From contig JAYEHK010000049.1 in assembly GCA_034659475.1 (NCBI GenBank), positions 1 to 20,854 on the forward strand: a stretch of DNA of 20,854 bases, in the 5' to 3' direction. Shown here one piece after another: positions 1 to 7,287 of the stretch. Each line of letters opens with the position of its first letter. Position 1 is the stretch's first letter. The stretch comes from JAYEHK01 sp034659475 (GTDB lineage Bacteria; Bacillota; Syntrophomonadia; Syntrophomonadales; Syntrophomonadaceae). The notes under the pieces were generated by a model. It did no database searches, was not told the origin of the DNA, and saw only the letters and a program-made list of their open reading frames with translations. The position numbers were made by a program, and so were the translations under genes.

Positions 1-31
1 CCCGACGAGCTACCAACTGCTCCATCCCGCG
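1..31 (-). tRNA. tRNA-fMet (initiator), 5' part only
   Basis: Read on the minus strand this is the acceptor strand, D arm and first half of the anticodon stem of a tRNA whose remainder lies before the window. It begins with C followed by GCGGGA and has D-arm stems GAGC and GCTC, then the GTCGGG run typical of bacterial initiator tRNA. The unpaired C at position 1 and the GGG run of the anticodon stem suggest initiator rather than elongator Met. The anticodon is outside the window, so the identity rests on these features. It is the last gene seen of a three-tRNA minus-strand cluster. Confidence 0.75.
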
Positions 32-38
32 ATGAAAA

Positions 39-123
39 TGGTGGAGGGAGAAGGATTCGAACCTTCGAAGTCGTCGACAACAGATTTACAGTCTGCCCCC
101 TTTGGCCGCTTGGGTATCCCTCC
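39..123 (-). tRNA. tRNA-Tyr (anticodon GTA)
   Basis: The minus strand folds as an 85-nt class II tRNA. The acceptor GGAGGGA pairs with TCCCTCC, the discriminator is A and the CCA end is encoded. The anticodon loop in CAGACTGTAAATCTG gives GTA, which reads Tyr codons. The long variable arm around GTCGACGAC fits bacterial tRNA-Tyr, and the T arm carries GGTTCGAATCC. It lies 10 bp downstream of tRNA-Thr and 7 bp upstream of tRNA-fMet, so the three are probably one transcript. Confidence 0.95.
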
Positions 124-133
124 ATGAAAATTC

Positions 134-209
134 TGGAGCCGAGCACAGGACTTGAACCCGCAACCTGCTGATTACAAATCAGCTGCTCTACCGTTTGAGC
201 TAGCTCGGC
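134..209 (-). tRNA. tRNA-Thr (anticodon TGT)
   Basis: This is a 76-nt cloverleaf on the minus strand. The acceptor GCCGAGC pairs with GCTCGGC, the discriminator is T and the CCA is encoded. The D stem is GCTC/GAGC. The anticodon stem GCTGA/TCAGC encloses loop TTTGTAA, giving anticodon TGT, which reads ACA and other Thr codons. The T loop is GGTTCAAGTCC. It is the first gene after the minus-strand promoter at 222-250. Confidence 0.96.
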
Positions 210-221
210 TCAGCAATTGCT

Positions 222-250
222 ATTATACGCGTTAAACGTTTGCACGTCAA
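222..250 (-). promoter_or_regulatory. Promoter of the tRNA cluster
   Basis: The minus strand holds TTGACG (245-250) and a perfect TATAAT (222-227) separated by 17 bp, a near-consensus housekeeping promoter. It ends about 12 bp before the 5' end of tRNA-Thr at 209. Its -35 box overlaps by one base the -35 box proposed for the divergent methyltransferase, so the two promoters may compete. Confidence 0.8.
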
Positions 251-268
251 TCAGGTTAGGAATAAAAT
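240..268 (+). promoter_or_regulatory. Candidate promoter of the methyltransferase gene
   Basis: TTGCAC (240-245) and TAAAAT (263-268) lie on the plus strand with a 17-bp spacer. A second -10-like TATGAT overlaps at 268-273. The tract is about 80 bp before the methyltransferase GTG start and faces away from the tRNA promoter. This is a match by eye to sigma-A boxes only. Confidence 0.5.
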
Positions 269-319
269 ATGATAATAACAACAATTCGTGGGACTGAGTA
301 ACCGGAGAGGAGCATCAAA

Positions 320-352
320 ATGGGTAAAGGGAACTCGGGAGGCATATTGTGA
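320..352 (+). CDS. 10-codon upstream ORF overlapping the methyltransferase start
   Basis: An ATG at 320 sits behind a good ribosome site (GGAGAGG, 304-310) and encodes MGKGNSGGIL before TGA at 350-352. This stop overlaps the methyltransferase GTG at 349 in a GTGA arrangement. The peptide itself contains the GGAGG used by the next gene (338-342). Translation of the leader could therefore control re-initiation on the methyltransferase. The peptide may equally be the tail of a lost gene or simple chance; no homology is claimed. Confidence 0.35.
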   Translation: MGKGNSGGIL

Positions 353-2298
353 GCAAAATGGAGTTGTTAACGATTGAGGATGTACTTTCAGGACTTAGCA
401 ATAAGAACGGAGATGTATCAATTAATTTTGAACTAGAAAGACTCTGCCAAATCGGGTTATCGTTAATTTATAGCAACCTGGTATGGGTTGGCTTTAATGA
501 TTACAATGCCAAAAGGATTGTCTGTTCTATTGCAAAAGATGTTTTCGGACAAGCAGAAGCAAGGTACTTGCGAATAAAGCTTGAGGAACCAATTGATCCC
601 TGTTCAAACGATGTTTTAGGCAATGTTTATGAGCAATGTATTCATAAAAATGGAACGCGGAAAAATACAGGACAATTTTACAGTCCTATAGGTGTTATAG
701 AATACATGGTTAATGCTCTTTGGCTTGATAAAGTGCTGGCCGTGCAAAACAAAAAAATTATCGATATTGCATGTGGTTCGGGCCTTTTTTTAGCGATCAC
801 CGCAACAAAGGTTATGTCTATTCTCAAACATGATGGGGCAGCAGCACACGATATTTTACAAACGATTTGCAATAATTTTTTTGGTTTAGATATTAATCCT
901 GTTTCGTGTATGATTACCAAAATTAATTTAATGTTGGTGATCATAAATGAATTGGGGAAAGATTCGTATTTAATAACCGAGGGAATTTGTTTAAATGTTT
1001 ACGAGACGAATTCAATCGAAAACAGAGATCCAAATGAGAACGACATGACAATCAATCACATTAAAAATAAAGTAGGAATGTACGAAAATGGATTTGATTA
1101 CATTTTAGGAAATCCTCCATACTTACAGGCAAAAGGAATGCCAGCAGATGTGAAAGAAGCGTGCAGAGAAAATTATCCGAATACGGTTACGGGGGCGTTT
1201 GATTTATATATTGCTTTTATTTCTCAATGCAACCGATTGGTGAGCGAAGACGGCATTGTTAGTCTGATATTGCCCAACAAATTTTCCGTTGCGAAATATG
1301 CGCTCAAACTACGGCGTCAACTCATTGAAGAATTTTCCATTCTTGAGTTGATTGATTTGTCTGAAATGGACGTATTTTATAAAACAGATGTTTATCCAAT
1401 CGTTTTTACATATCGAAAACGTGTTCCAGGAAAGCAGCATATGATTGGTACGAAGATGTCTGTAAAGAGCTACCATGAATTGACGGATAATCGAAAGGTC
1501 TTAATGCCACAAATGAATTATAAAGACATAGGTTCGTTTTCGACATTTTATTGGATGCCTTATAGGGGTGAGTTTAAAAAGCTATTTGCTGATATTTTTG
1601 AATCCAGCAGGCCGTTGAGTGATTTCGTTTGTTTGCGATCTGCCGTATCTTTTCATGAGAAAGGTCTGCGAGAACAATATGTTGGAAAAAAGTTCGGTGA
1701 AAATGATGCCAATGAACTACAGAAGTATCTTGGAGGCCAAAGTTTTTCTCGGTTTAGTGAAGTGGAAAAATACAGAACTAACTGGCAGGGGTATTATATT
1801 AACTATGACGAAGAAAGCCTCAAACAAAAGGGGAATTCAGTACCTGTCTTATCATTGTTTCAACAGGAAAAAATTATATTTTGTCAACATGCTCAGATGT
1901 TAACGGCCACTTATGACGAAAAAGGGGAATGGGTTACAAAAGACGTCTATCCTATTGCTGTGAAAAAACCAGGATCAGTTCTTTCGTTAAAATATTTAAC
2001 CGGGTTGTTTAATTCGAAGTTGTTCAGTTTTATTTATGGGATTCTATATAAAGGGGTTCAAATTAGCGCGGGTTATTATCACTTTTTGCCATCCTGGATG
2101 GAATGTCTTCCAGTCATTGCACCTGGTAATACAGAGATGAACTTTGTTGAGCAACTGGTCGATGAGGCACTAAAAAATGACAATGGGCAAGACAGAATTA
2201 ATATAAGCCAATCTATTGACGAAGTGATTTATAAGATCTATGGGGTAGATTCCTTACATCAGAAGGAAATAGAGAGGTTTTTCGAGAGACTTTGGTAA
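349..2298 (+). CDS. Eco57I/TaqI-type N6-adenine DNA methyltransferase (solitary)
   Basis: This 649-residue protein is probably an SAM-dependent adenine-N6 DNA methyltransferase of the Eco57I/TaqI group. Visible motifs are motif X-like GQFYSP (about 108-113), motif I DIACGSG (139-145) for SAM binding, and catalytic motif IV NPPY (255-258). The C-terminal third (about 420-600) resembles the TaqI-like target-recognition domain, including SAGYYHFLPSWM. The N-terminus of about 100 residues shows no obvious PD-(D/E)XK nuclease motif, so the protein may methylate only. GTG at 349 is chosen because GGAGG lies 6 bp upstream. No endonuclease gene follows; the next gene is a pseudogene, so this is either an orphan methylase or the survivor of a restriction-modification system. 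It sits next to tRNA genes, a common integration site, but no attachment repeat was seen. The reading frame is intact although it contains 7-base T runs. Confidence 0.85.
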   Translation: MSKMELLTIEDVLSGLSNKNGDVSINFELERLCQIGLSLIYSNLVWVGFNDYNAKRIVCSIAKDVFGQAEARYLRIKLEEPIDPCSNDVLGNVYEQCIHKNGTRKNTGQFYSPIGVIEYMVNALWLDKVLAVQNKKIIDIACGSGLFLAITATKVMSILKHDGAAAHDILQTICNNFFGLDINPVSCMITKINLMLVIINELGKDSYLITEGICLNVYETNSIENRDPNENDMTINHIKNKVGMYENGFDYILGNPPYLQAKGMPADVKEACRENYPNTVTGAFDLYIAFISQCNRLVSEDGIVSLILPNKFSVAKYALKLRRQLIEEFSILELIDLSEMDVFYKTDVYPIVFTYRKRVPGKQHMIGTKMSVKSYHELTDNRKVLMPQMNYKDIGSFSTFYWMPYRGEFKKLFADIFESSRPLSDFVCLRSAVSFHEKGLREQYVGKKFGENDANELQKYLGGQSFSRFSEVEKYRTNWQGYYINYDEESLKQKGNSVPVLSLFQQEKIIFCQHAQMLTATYDEKGEWVTKDVYPIAVKKPGSVLSLKYLTGLFNSKLFSFIYGILYKGVQISAGYYHFLPSWMECLPVIAPGNTEMNFVEQLVDEALKNDNGQDRINISQSIDEVIYKIYGVDSLHQKEIERFFERLW

Positions 2299-2317
2299 CC
2301 TGAACGTTACGGTTACC
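2294..2317 (+). terminator. Inverted repeat at the methyltransferase stop, possible weak terminator
   Basis: GGTAACC (2294-2300) is repeated inverted as GGTTACC (2311-2317) around a 10-base loop, exactly overlapping the stop codon. No T run follows, so intrinsic termination is doubtful. It could be a hairpin stabilising the mRNA end. Confidence 0.3.
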
Positions 2318-2371
2318 TTAATGAGGATAAACCAAAAGTGATAAGAGCATATATTTTAATTTAACCATCAT

Positions 2372-2391
2372 GGTATAATTTACGTACAATA
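2372..2391. repeat. 20-bp repeated motif, copy 1
   Basis: GGTATAATTTACGTACAATA here matches 19 of 20 bases with 10418-10437, and the last 14 bases are identical. It lies about 200 bp upstream of the PAS/HD-GYP pseudogene. TATAAT and TACAAT inside it resemble -10 boxes, but no convincing -35 box was seen. The 2299-2589 intergenic region shows no other clear feature. Confidence 0.5.
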
Positions 2392-2589
2392 AACAGGAAA
2401 GTACAATTTTGTATACAAATCGACAAACATCAAGGCAGACGTGTCCAAATCGTAAGCTTGTAAAACCAAAGTTATTTAAATAGGTGAATTCTTTAATGGT
2501 AGCTGGTTATATTTTGGGAATTACGTTATGTAGATACGCATAGGGTTTCAACTATTTATTTTTTGAACCAGATATCAAGAGGTGAAACT

Positions 2590-3513
2590 ATGGAAAAAAA
2601 TTTTTAAGTCAACTTATCAAGCAGGCTCCTTTTGGTTATGCCTATCACAGGCTGTTGTTAAATAACCATGGGGAGGCTGATGATTATATTTTTTTGGATG
2701 TAAATCCAGCTTTTGAGAAAATGACTGGTTTAAAAAGACAAGCAATTCTGGGAAAACGAGGCGTTTTACTATATCAGAAATAATTCGGTTCATAAAGAAT
2801 TAACAGGATTAAGCTTGGATGAGCTAGATGATAAAAGCCTGGTCGAGTCTTCAGGAAGAGAATTAGAAGAAAACGTAAAAGCTCATTGCCAGAGACGTAT
2901 AGATCTTAAAGAAACAATTATTTATGAAGAAACCCTTACCCTGCCAGGTGGAGATGGGTTCTGGTTAACTACTTTAACGCCGGTAATGAAAAAAGAAAGG
3001 CGAAATATCTGGTTGGTTCCAGCAAGGATATTACATTGCAAAAGAAGGCTGAATGACAACTGTTATGCGGTAGGCAGACATTTGAAAATTACTGCCAGAG
3101 AATTGGATGAGATGAATGTATTGGCAATGCTCCATGATATCGGCAAAGTGGGGATTAAAGAAAGTATTATGCAAAAGCCTGGACCTCTGACGGCAGCGGA
3201 GTGGGATGAAATGAAAAAACACCCTGAAATTGGCTTCCGTATAGCCCAGAACATGCCGGAACTTTCTGCTGTAGGTGATTACATTTTATCTCATCATGAG
3301 CGTTGGGATGGCAAAGGCTATCCAAGGGGGTTGAAAGGGTTGGATATTCCGGTGCAGTGTCGCATTCTAGCTGTGGCAGATGCCTACGATGCTATGACCA
3401 ACGATCGGGTCTACAGGAAGGCTATAGGCAAGAAAGAAGCGTTAGAAGAACTGAAAAGGATTGCAGGGCTTTGCTGTAAAAAGAGAAATTTTTCATTCGA
3501 GTTTTTACTATAA
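2590..3513 (+). pseudogene. PAS-PAS-HD-GYP phosphodiesterase, multiply frameshifted
   Basis: Intact relatives sense a signal through PAS domains and hydrolyse cyclic-di-GMP with a C-terminal HD-GYP domain. The start is ATG at 2590 behind AGAGGTG. One base is missing in the A7 run at 2594-2600, after which the other frame reads a good PAS segment (LIKQAPFGYAYHR, then FLDVNPAFEKMTGL). A second junction near 2765 leads to another PAS part (HKELTGLSLDELDD, then the FWLTTLTPV strand). A third shift near 2990 restores YLVGSSKDITLQKKAE in another frame. Near 3053 sequence is lost and the HD-GYP domain begins partway in, keeping LHDIGKVGI, SHHERWDGKGYP and ADAYDAMTNDR. The C-terminus after LKRIAG is also lost. 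The gene cannot make the full protein. The frame 2815-3513 alone would be about 232 residues with an incomplete HD-GYP domain. Confidence 0.8.
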
Positions 3514-3583
3514 TACAAAAAATACATTTTAATATCCCTCATACGCGTTCGTTTTTGACCATACAATGAACCTGAATACATAG

Positions 3584-3928
3584 TTGGGTTTGTCAACAAC
3601 CTATTCTGGCAGTAAGCTCATTTTGCTCCAGGATTACGAGGTCACCGAGGAAGGATATCGAATGTCGTTTCACATGGACCAAGATGAAAAGGTGATTGTG
3701 CCTGTTTCCAAGATGGATGGGATGCAGGCGGTTTTAGATGGTAGAGAGGTACCCATGGGCAGTTTTGAAAATCTTATGGCTCTGCAATTACCAGCTGGTC
3801 AACATCAGTTGGAACTCACGCTCAAGAAAACACGCGTATACATTTTGGGCAAATATGTAAGTATGCTATCTGTTTTACTTGTGTTTATTGGTTGATTTTA
3901 TTTGAAGCGGGCAGGTGATGGCGATTGA
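3584..3928 (+). pseudogene. C-terminal piece of a YfhO-like membrane protein
   Basis: Only the end of a larger protein is left. It holds a soluble beta-rich tail with VLDGREVPMGSFENLMALQL and LPAGQHQLEL, which resembles the C-terminus of YfhO-type multi-membrane glycan proteins, followed by a membrane helix (YVSMLSVLLVFIG). TGA at 3893-3895 interrupts the helix. The same frame then reads FYLKRAGDGD to a TGA at 3926-3928 that overlaps the TTG start of the next gene. This stop-start overlap suggests the true end is at 3928 and the internal TGA replaced a Trp. The N-terminal hundreds of residues are absent. The family assignment is by general resemblance and is moderate. Confidence 0.5.
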
Positions 3929-4999
3929 AGCGGTGGATGTATTGGCCATTAGCCATCAGCCTTATCATAGGGATAATCTAGATGTGGCCGCCAGGTACGT
4001 GGCTGGTACCAGACTGTCAACTGGATGGTGAATTCTCTGATTGGCGCGGGCGTACAATGCTGGGTGACTTGAAAGAAGATGTCGACCCTGACCAGGATTA
4101 TAAAACCTTGTCCTGGGCAACGAATGAAAATGATGAGAAGCTTTATTTTATGGTTGAAAGGTACGTACCACAGACAGATATTCAAAGCATGGTGTGTCGA
4201 TTATATTTTGATATCAATGAGAACGGAAGCTACGGCGATCTTATCGATAAATATGCACAGCTGACCTACCAACCACGAATGGAGGGTTGGGGAGATGTTG
4301 AGGTTGATTTGTATACGATGACAGGTGAACGGAAAGGGAAATATGCAGGAAGGTGGGGGGGCATCAGCAAAGGCCAACACTTCACAGATAGAGTTTTCCA
4401 TCCCAATGGAAGACCTGCAGGCTTATCCAGCCCAGCCAATGCGTTTTTATCTCTCTGACATGAGTCCAGATTCTGATCGTCTGCCGGATCAGGGGGATAT
4501 ACAGTGGGCACCCTTTCCAGTGGTTTCGAAAAACCGCTCGGCGATTGCTGTAACCTGTATAATCTGGATGGCCATAACTGTTTTTTTCTATCGCCATCGT
4601 CTCTGGGTTTTTTACTACATATGGGGATCGATAGGCTTGTGTTGTGTAATGGTACTGCTCTTTCATGCTTCGTTTGTTGAATATCAAGTGAAGAAATTCA
4701 CCAGTATGATGCTTCATTATGTACTCAGTTCCCTGGGCATCGTAACCTATTTGTTCGATAAGGCACCAGGCACGCTGTTGGTTTTGATCAAAGTTGATGC
4801 CAGTTGGACGACCATCGCCATTGATATTGAAAACTCGGGTCTGGTAGAGATGTGTATCTTATTCTCAGTACTTATTTTTTACCTGGTATTTGCATGGCGC
4901 AAGCGCTTTTTAGTGGCGCTCACAGGGATAATGGGCATTTATGGGATCAATCTTATCAGACTCTTAATCGTAATCACTCTCATTCACAGCAAACCTTGA
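3925..4999 (+). pseudogene. CBM9/DOMON-like domain fused to XrtG-like exosortase, broken
   Basis: TTG at 3925, behind AGGTGA and overlapping the previous stop, begins a signal-anchor (RWMYWPLAISLIIGII). A TAG stop at 3979 follows, then an extracellular CBM9/DOMON-like domain (about 4000-4500: LDGEFSDWRG, VCRLYFDINENG, TSQIEFSIPMEDL). The frame changes inside a G7 run at 4355-4361. After this come membrane helices and a segment like the exosortase core: VDASWTTIAIDIENSG, then GINLIRLLIVITLIH. In exosortases the first motif normally holds the nucleophile Cys (CSG) and the second the conserved Arg. Here Asn occupies the Cys position and Arg is present. The usual C-terminal His region is lost because the gene runs directly into glycosyltransferase sequence near 4985. 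Exosortases cleave or transfer C-terminal sorting signals; XrtG forms in Firmicutes sit with glycosyltransferases, as here. Confidence 0.6.
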
Positions 5000-5228
5000 A
5001 AAAATGCCTTCAGTCAATGGCGCAGCAAACGTATCCTCCCAATTTAATATGTCCTTCTTTTGCTACCTGATCTATTGGTTCCGGCTGGCGGGTATTATTG
5101 AGGTTTTAACAGAAGAAAAAAGCTGGAAAACCGAGAACCCATTTGTACAACTCAGAGATATCTTGGTGGAATACAATGACGAATTCAAACAAAGTGTTTG
5201 TTCAAAAAGAAAGCGAGTGGAGAAATGA
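4985..5228 (+). pseudogene. Family 2 glycosyltransferase, only the two ends remain
   Basis: One frame begins with QQTLKKCLQSMAQQTYPPN, the standard N-terminal motif of GT2 enzymes, and stops at about 5070. From about 5040 another frame reads FFCYLIYWFRLAGIIEVL and EEKSWKTENPF, like the C-terminal tail of membrane GT2 enzymes linked to XrtG, ending TGA 5226-5228. The whole catalytic core (DxD and QxxRW regions) is missing. The stop overlaps the ATG of the next gene (ATGA). An intact enzyme would have added sugars to a lipid or protein carrier at the membrane. The glycosyltransferase assignment rests on two short segments. Confidence 0.5.
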
Positions 5229-5704
5229 ATCATTTTATGTTTTTGGCGCTATCGATTGTTCTGGGAGCATCTGGGCAGGTCCTATTAAAAATGGGTGTGA
5301 ACCGGATCGGATCAATCAACTTGGCTTGGCCTCAAACGCTTGTAACATTGATGGATGTATTTACTAATGTTTGGATATTATCGGGTATACTTTGTTTTGT
5401 AAGCAGTATGATTCTTTGGCTAAAGGTTATTTCCAGTATGGAACTGAGTACGGCCTATCCGACTGTCAGCGTATCGTATATTATCGTCTTTATTTTGTCC
5501 GTATTTTTATTTAACGAAACCGTTAGTATAGAGAAAGTCATGGGTTTGGTCTTTGTTGCAGTAGGGGTTTATCCGTTGGTGTTACGCTACGACCACAAAG
5601 TGAGTCCCAGTAAGCTCAAACTATGGCTTACGATTACTGATTATCTCAAACTGCTTGTTATGCCCAAACAAAAGTGTTCTTTGGGGCGGGGACTGGGTAT
5701 ATAA
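5225..5704 (+). CDS. SMR/ArnE-like four-helix membrane protein with odd C-terminus
   Basis: ATG at 5225 follows GTGGAG and overlaps the previous stop (ATGA). The first 115-120 residues form four hydrophobic helices like the small multidrug resistance/EamA half-size family: SIVLGASGQVLLKMG, WILSGILCFVSSMILWL, a helix with TAYPTVSVSYIIVFILSVF, and VMGLVFVAVGVYPLVL. Such subunits can flip undecaprenyl-phosphate sugars, which would suit a glycosyltransferase/exosortase locus. About 40 extra residues after VLRYDHK show no family resemblance and run into the tail of the convergent pseudogene, so a deletion probably removed the normal stop. The core appears intact; function is inferred from family and context. 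Confidence 0.65.
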   Translation: MNHFMFLALSIVLGASGQVLLKMGVNRIGSINLAWPQTLVTLMDVFTNVWILSGILCFVSSMILWLKVISSMELSTAYPTVSVSYIIVFILSVFLFNETVSIEKVMGLVFVAVGVYPLVLRYDHKVSPSKLKLWLTITDYLKLLVMPKQKCSLGRGLGI

Positions 5705-5735
5705 ACTGCCCGGATGGGGGTAAATGAAAAGTAGC

Positions 5736-7126
5736 TTAGTTTAATTTGTGTAGGTATTCTCTTAGTAAATGATAGCTCTGTTTTTTTACGTTCATGATAG
5801 CTGGGAATGTTCCAGTTTGACCACTGATAATTCACTATTTTTTCTTGATATCCGATTTGCCCAGTTGTTTTGTCCAGCATGCACACTGCCACATTGATAC
5901 CATTTGAGGTAGTGCCGGAAAAGGCTTCAAGGTTATTACGGTAGAGATACGACCATATCTGATGGGTACTGGGGTCGGTATAACCCAGCATCGTCCAGGG
6001 AATGCGGAATTCAATAACATTTTTTGCGGTACTATAGTCTGCGAGGCTATTGTAACCCGAGGAAGCAGGATTGCTGTTACCTGGCTGGAGTTGACCTATC
6101 TTTATGTCTTCAAAAGGAATTTGCTCCTGGGAGGCAGGCAAGGCTCAAACAAAGCTTCCAGGGCAGGAATATCCCGTTGTTTTCCTGACTCCAGGCTTCA
6201 TTAAAAGGAATCATTTTCAATACCTGACCATACAGGTAGGTGTGTGGGTCATAGGCACTGGCAAGAGTGAGCGCTGCATCATTAGGATCCTTAACGGTTA
6301 GCAGGAATTCAGCCCCAAAGGGAAGGTTAATCCCGGAATCGATAATCGTTTCATTACCGCCCGGCTGGTTGTCAAAGGCCAGCAATAGTTCTTCGTTTTC
6401 CCAATTCCAGTCTGCAGGTTTTTCCACTGCCAGGTATACATACGCTTCGTCGCTGCTTATACTCAGACGGAGCTGTTCACCGGCTTCTATTTTTTCGGGG
6501 AAGTCTATGTTTTGCCAATCAGTTAGTTCTCCATCCACAAAAATTTTTGTCATATTTTCTGGTTCTACAGCGATCAGACCAAAGTTTTTCTTCATTGGTA
6601 AGATGATTTAGCCACATAGGACGTTTTTCTGTCGGTATTTAGAGCTCCATGGTATTCCATGTGTGATTGAACCATTCATCCTGCCAGGAAAAGACGATAC
6701 CACCTGCAAGGCCTGCATTTCGCATAGATGTAAACATAGAAATAAGCATCTCACCCTGTCCATAGACCGCACGTACAGCCAGGGCGATTTCTTGATGAAA
6801 TTTGTTCGTTATGTCCGGCAGATAAGCGTTTTGTTCTTTGATGAGTTCTTCTTCCGGCGACCAGATGCTCTGAATCAGCCACAGTTTTCCTTCTGTATTC
6901 TAGTTATGGTCGGCAAGGGCAGTGTAAAAACAGGGCGGTAATACGGTGTATACTCTAACCGACTGAACGCCTAGTTCATCCATCTCTGTAAACCAGCGTC
7001 GATAATCATCATAGGTGGGGCTTAATTCACCTGGATGATGGCCTGGTTATTGCAATGATTATAGACCAGAAAAGCCAGCAACAAAATGAACCCTGCGGTC
7101 AGAATCTGTAAAAGACGATGATGTAT
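5736..7126 (-). pseudogene. Secreted TIM-barrel glycosidase-like protein with CBM9/DOMON-like domain, broken
   Basis: The minus strand carries a good ribosome site (GGAGGG) followed at 7126 by ATA where ATG is expected. Then come a membrane anchor (LLQILTAGFILLLAFLVY) and, in another frame, HPGELSPTYDDYRRWF and VRVYTVLPPCFYTAL, like the TIM-barrel part of family 2-related glycosidases. TAG at about 6900 and a deletion precede LWLIQSIWSPEEEL, then GGIVFSWQDEWFNHTWNT, which holds the likely acidic active-site residues. A stop (TAA) and a frameshift near 6595 follow. The DOMON-like domain starts with IFVDGELTDWQ (6110-6550). It shifts frame again near 6110-6140, continues with VIEFRIPWTMLGYTD, and ends in SYHLLREYLHKLN after one more shift in the T7 run at 5781-5787, at a TAA (5736-5738). 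The gene converges on the flippase-like gene. Confidence 0.65.
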
Positions 7127-7191
7127 ACTTATATCCCTCCGGAAATTAATACTGTGATTTCATTCTTACATCGTTTAAGGGTAAAGTCAAA

Positions 7192-7261
7192 ACGTTCTCA
7201 TGGCTGATCTGTGCATTGTTGAATGAAGACAGCAGAAAACATGATTTAAGCCAGAGAACGT
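7192..7261. repeat. Wide inverted repeat downstream of the M20 peptidase
   Basis: ACGTTCTC (7192-7199) recurs inverted as GAGAACGT (7254-7261), with partial extension by GGC/GCC. On the minus strand the distal arm is followed by TTTTG. It may act as a long-loop terminator for the operon or mark an old insertion. The rest of 7127-7287 shows no gene. Confidence 0.3.
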
Positions 7262-7287
7262 CAGACTGTTTGAGCAGATTCTTGGTG

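Noticed and set aside
1..348. Genomic island attachment site at the tRNA cluster
   Set aside because: No integrase gene and no repeat of a tRNA end was seen in the window.
678..944. Minus-strand ORF inside the methyltransferase
   Set aside because: It is a shadow of a well-supported gene and has no ribosome site or recognisable motif.
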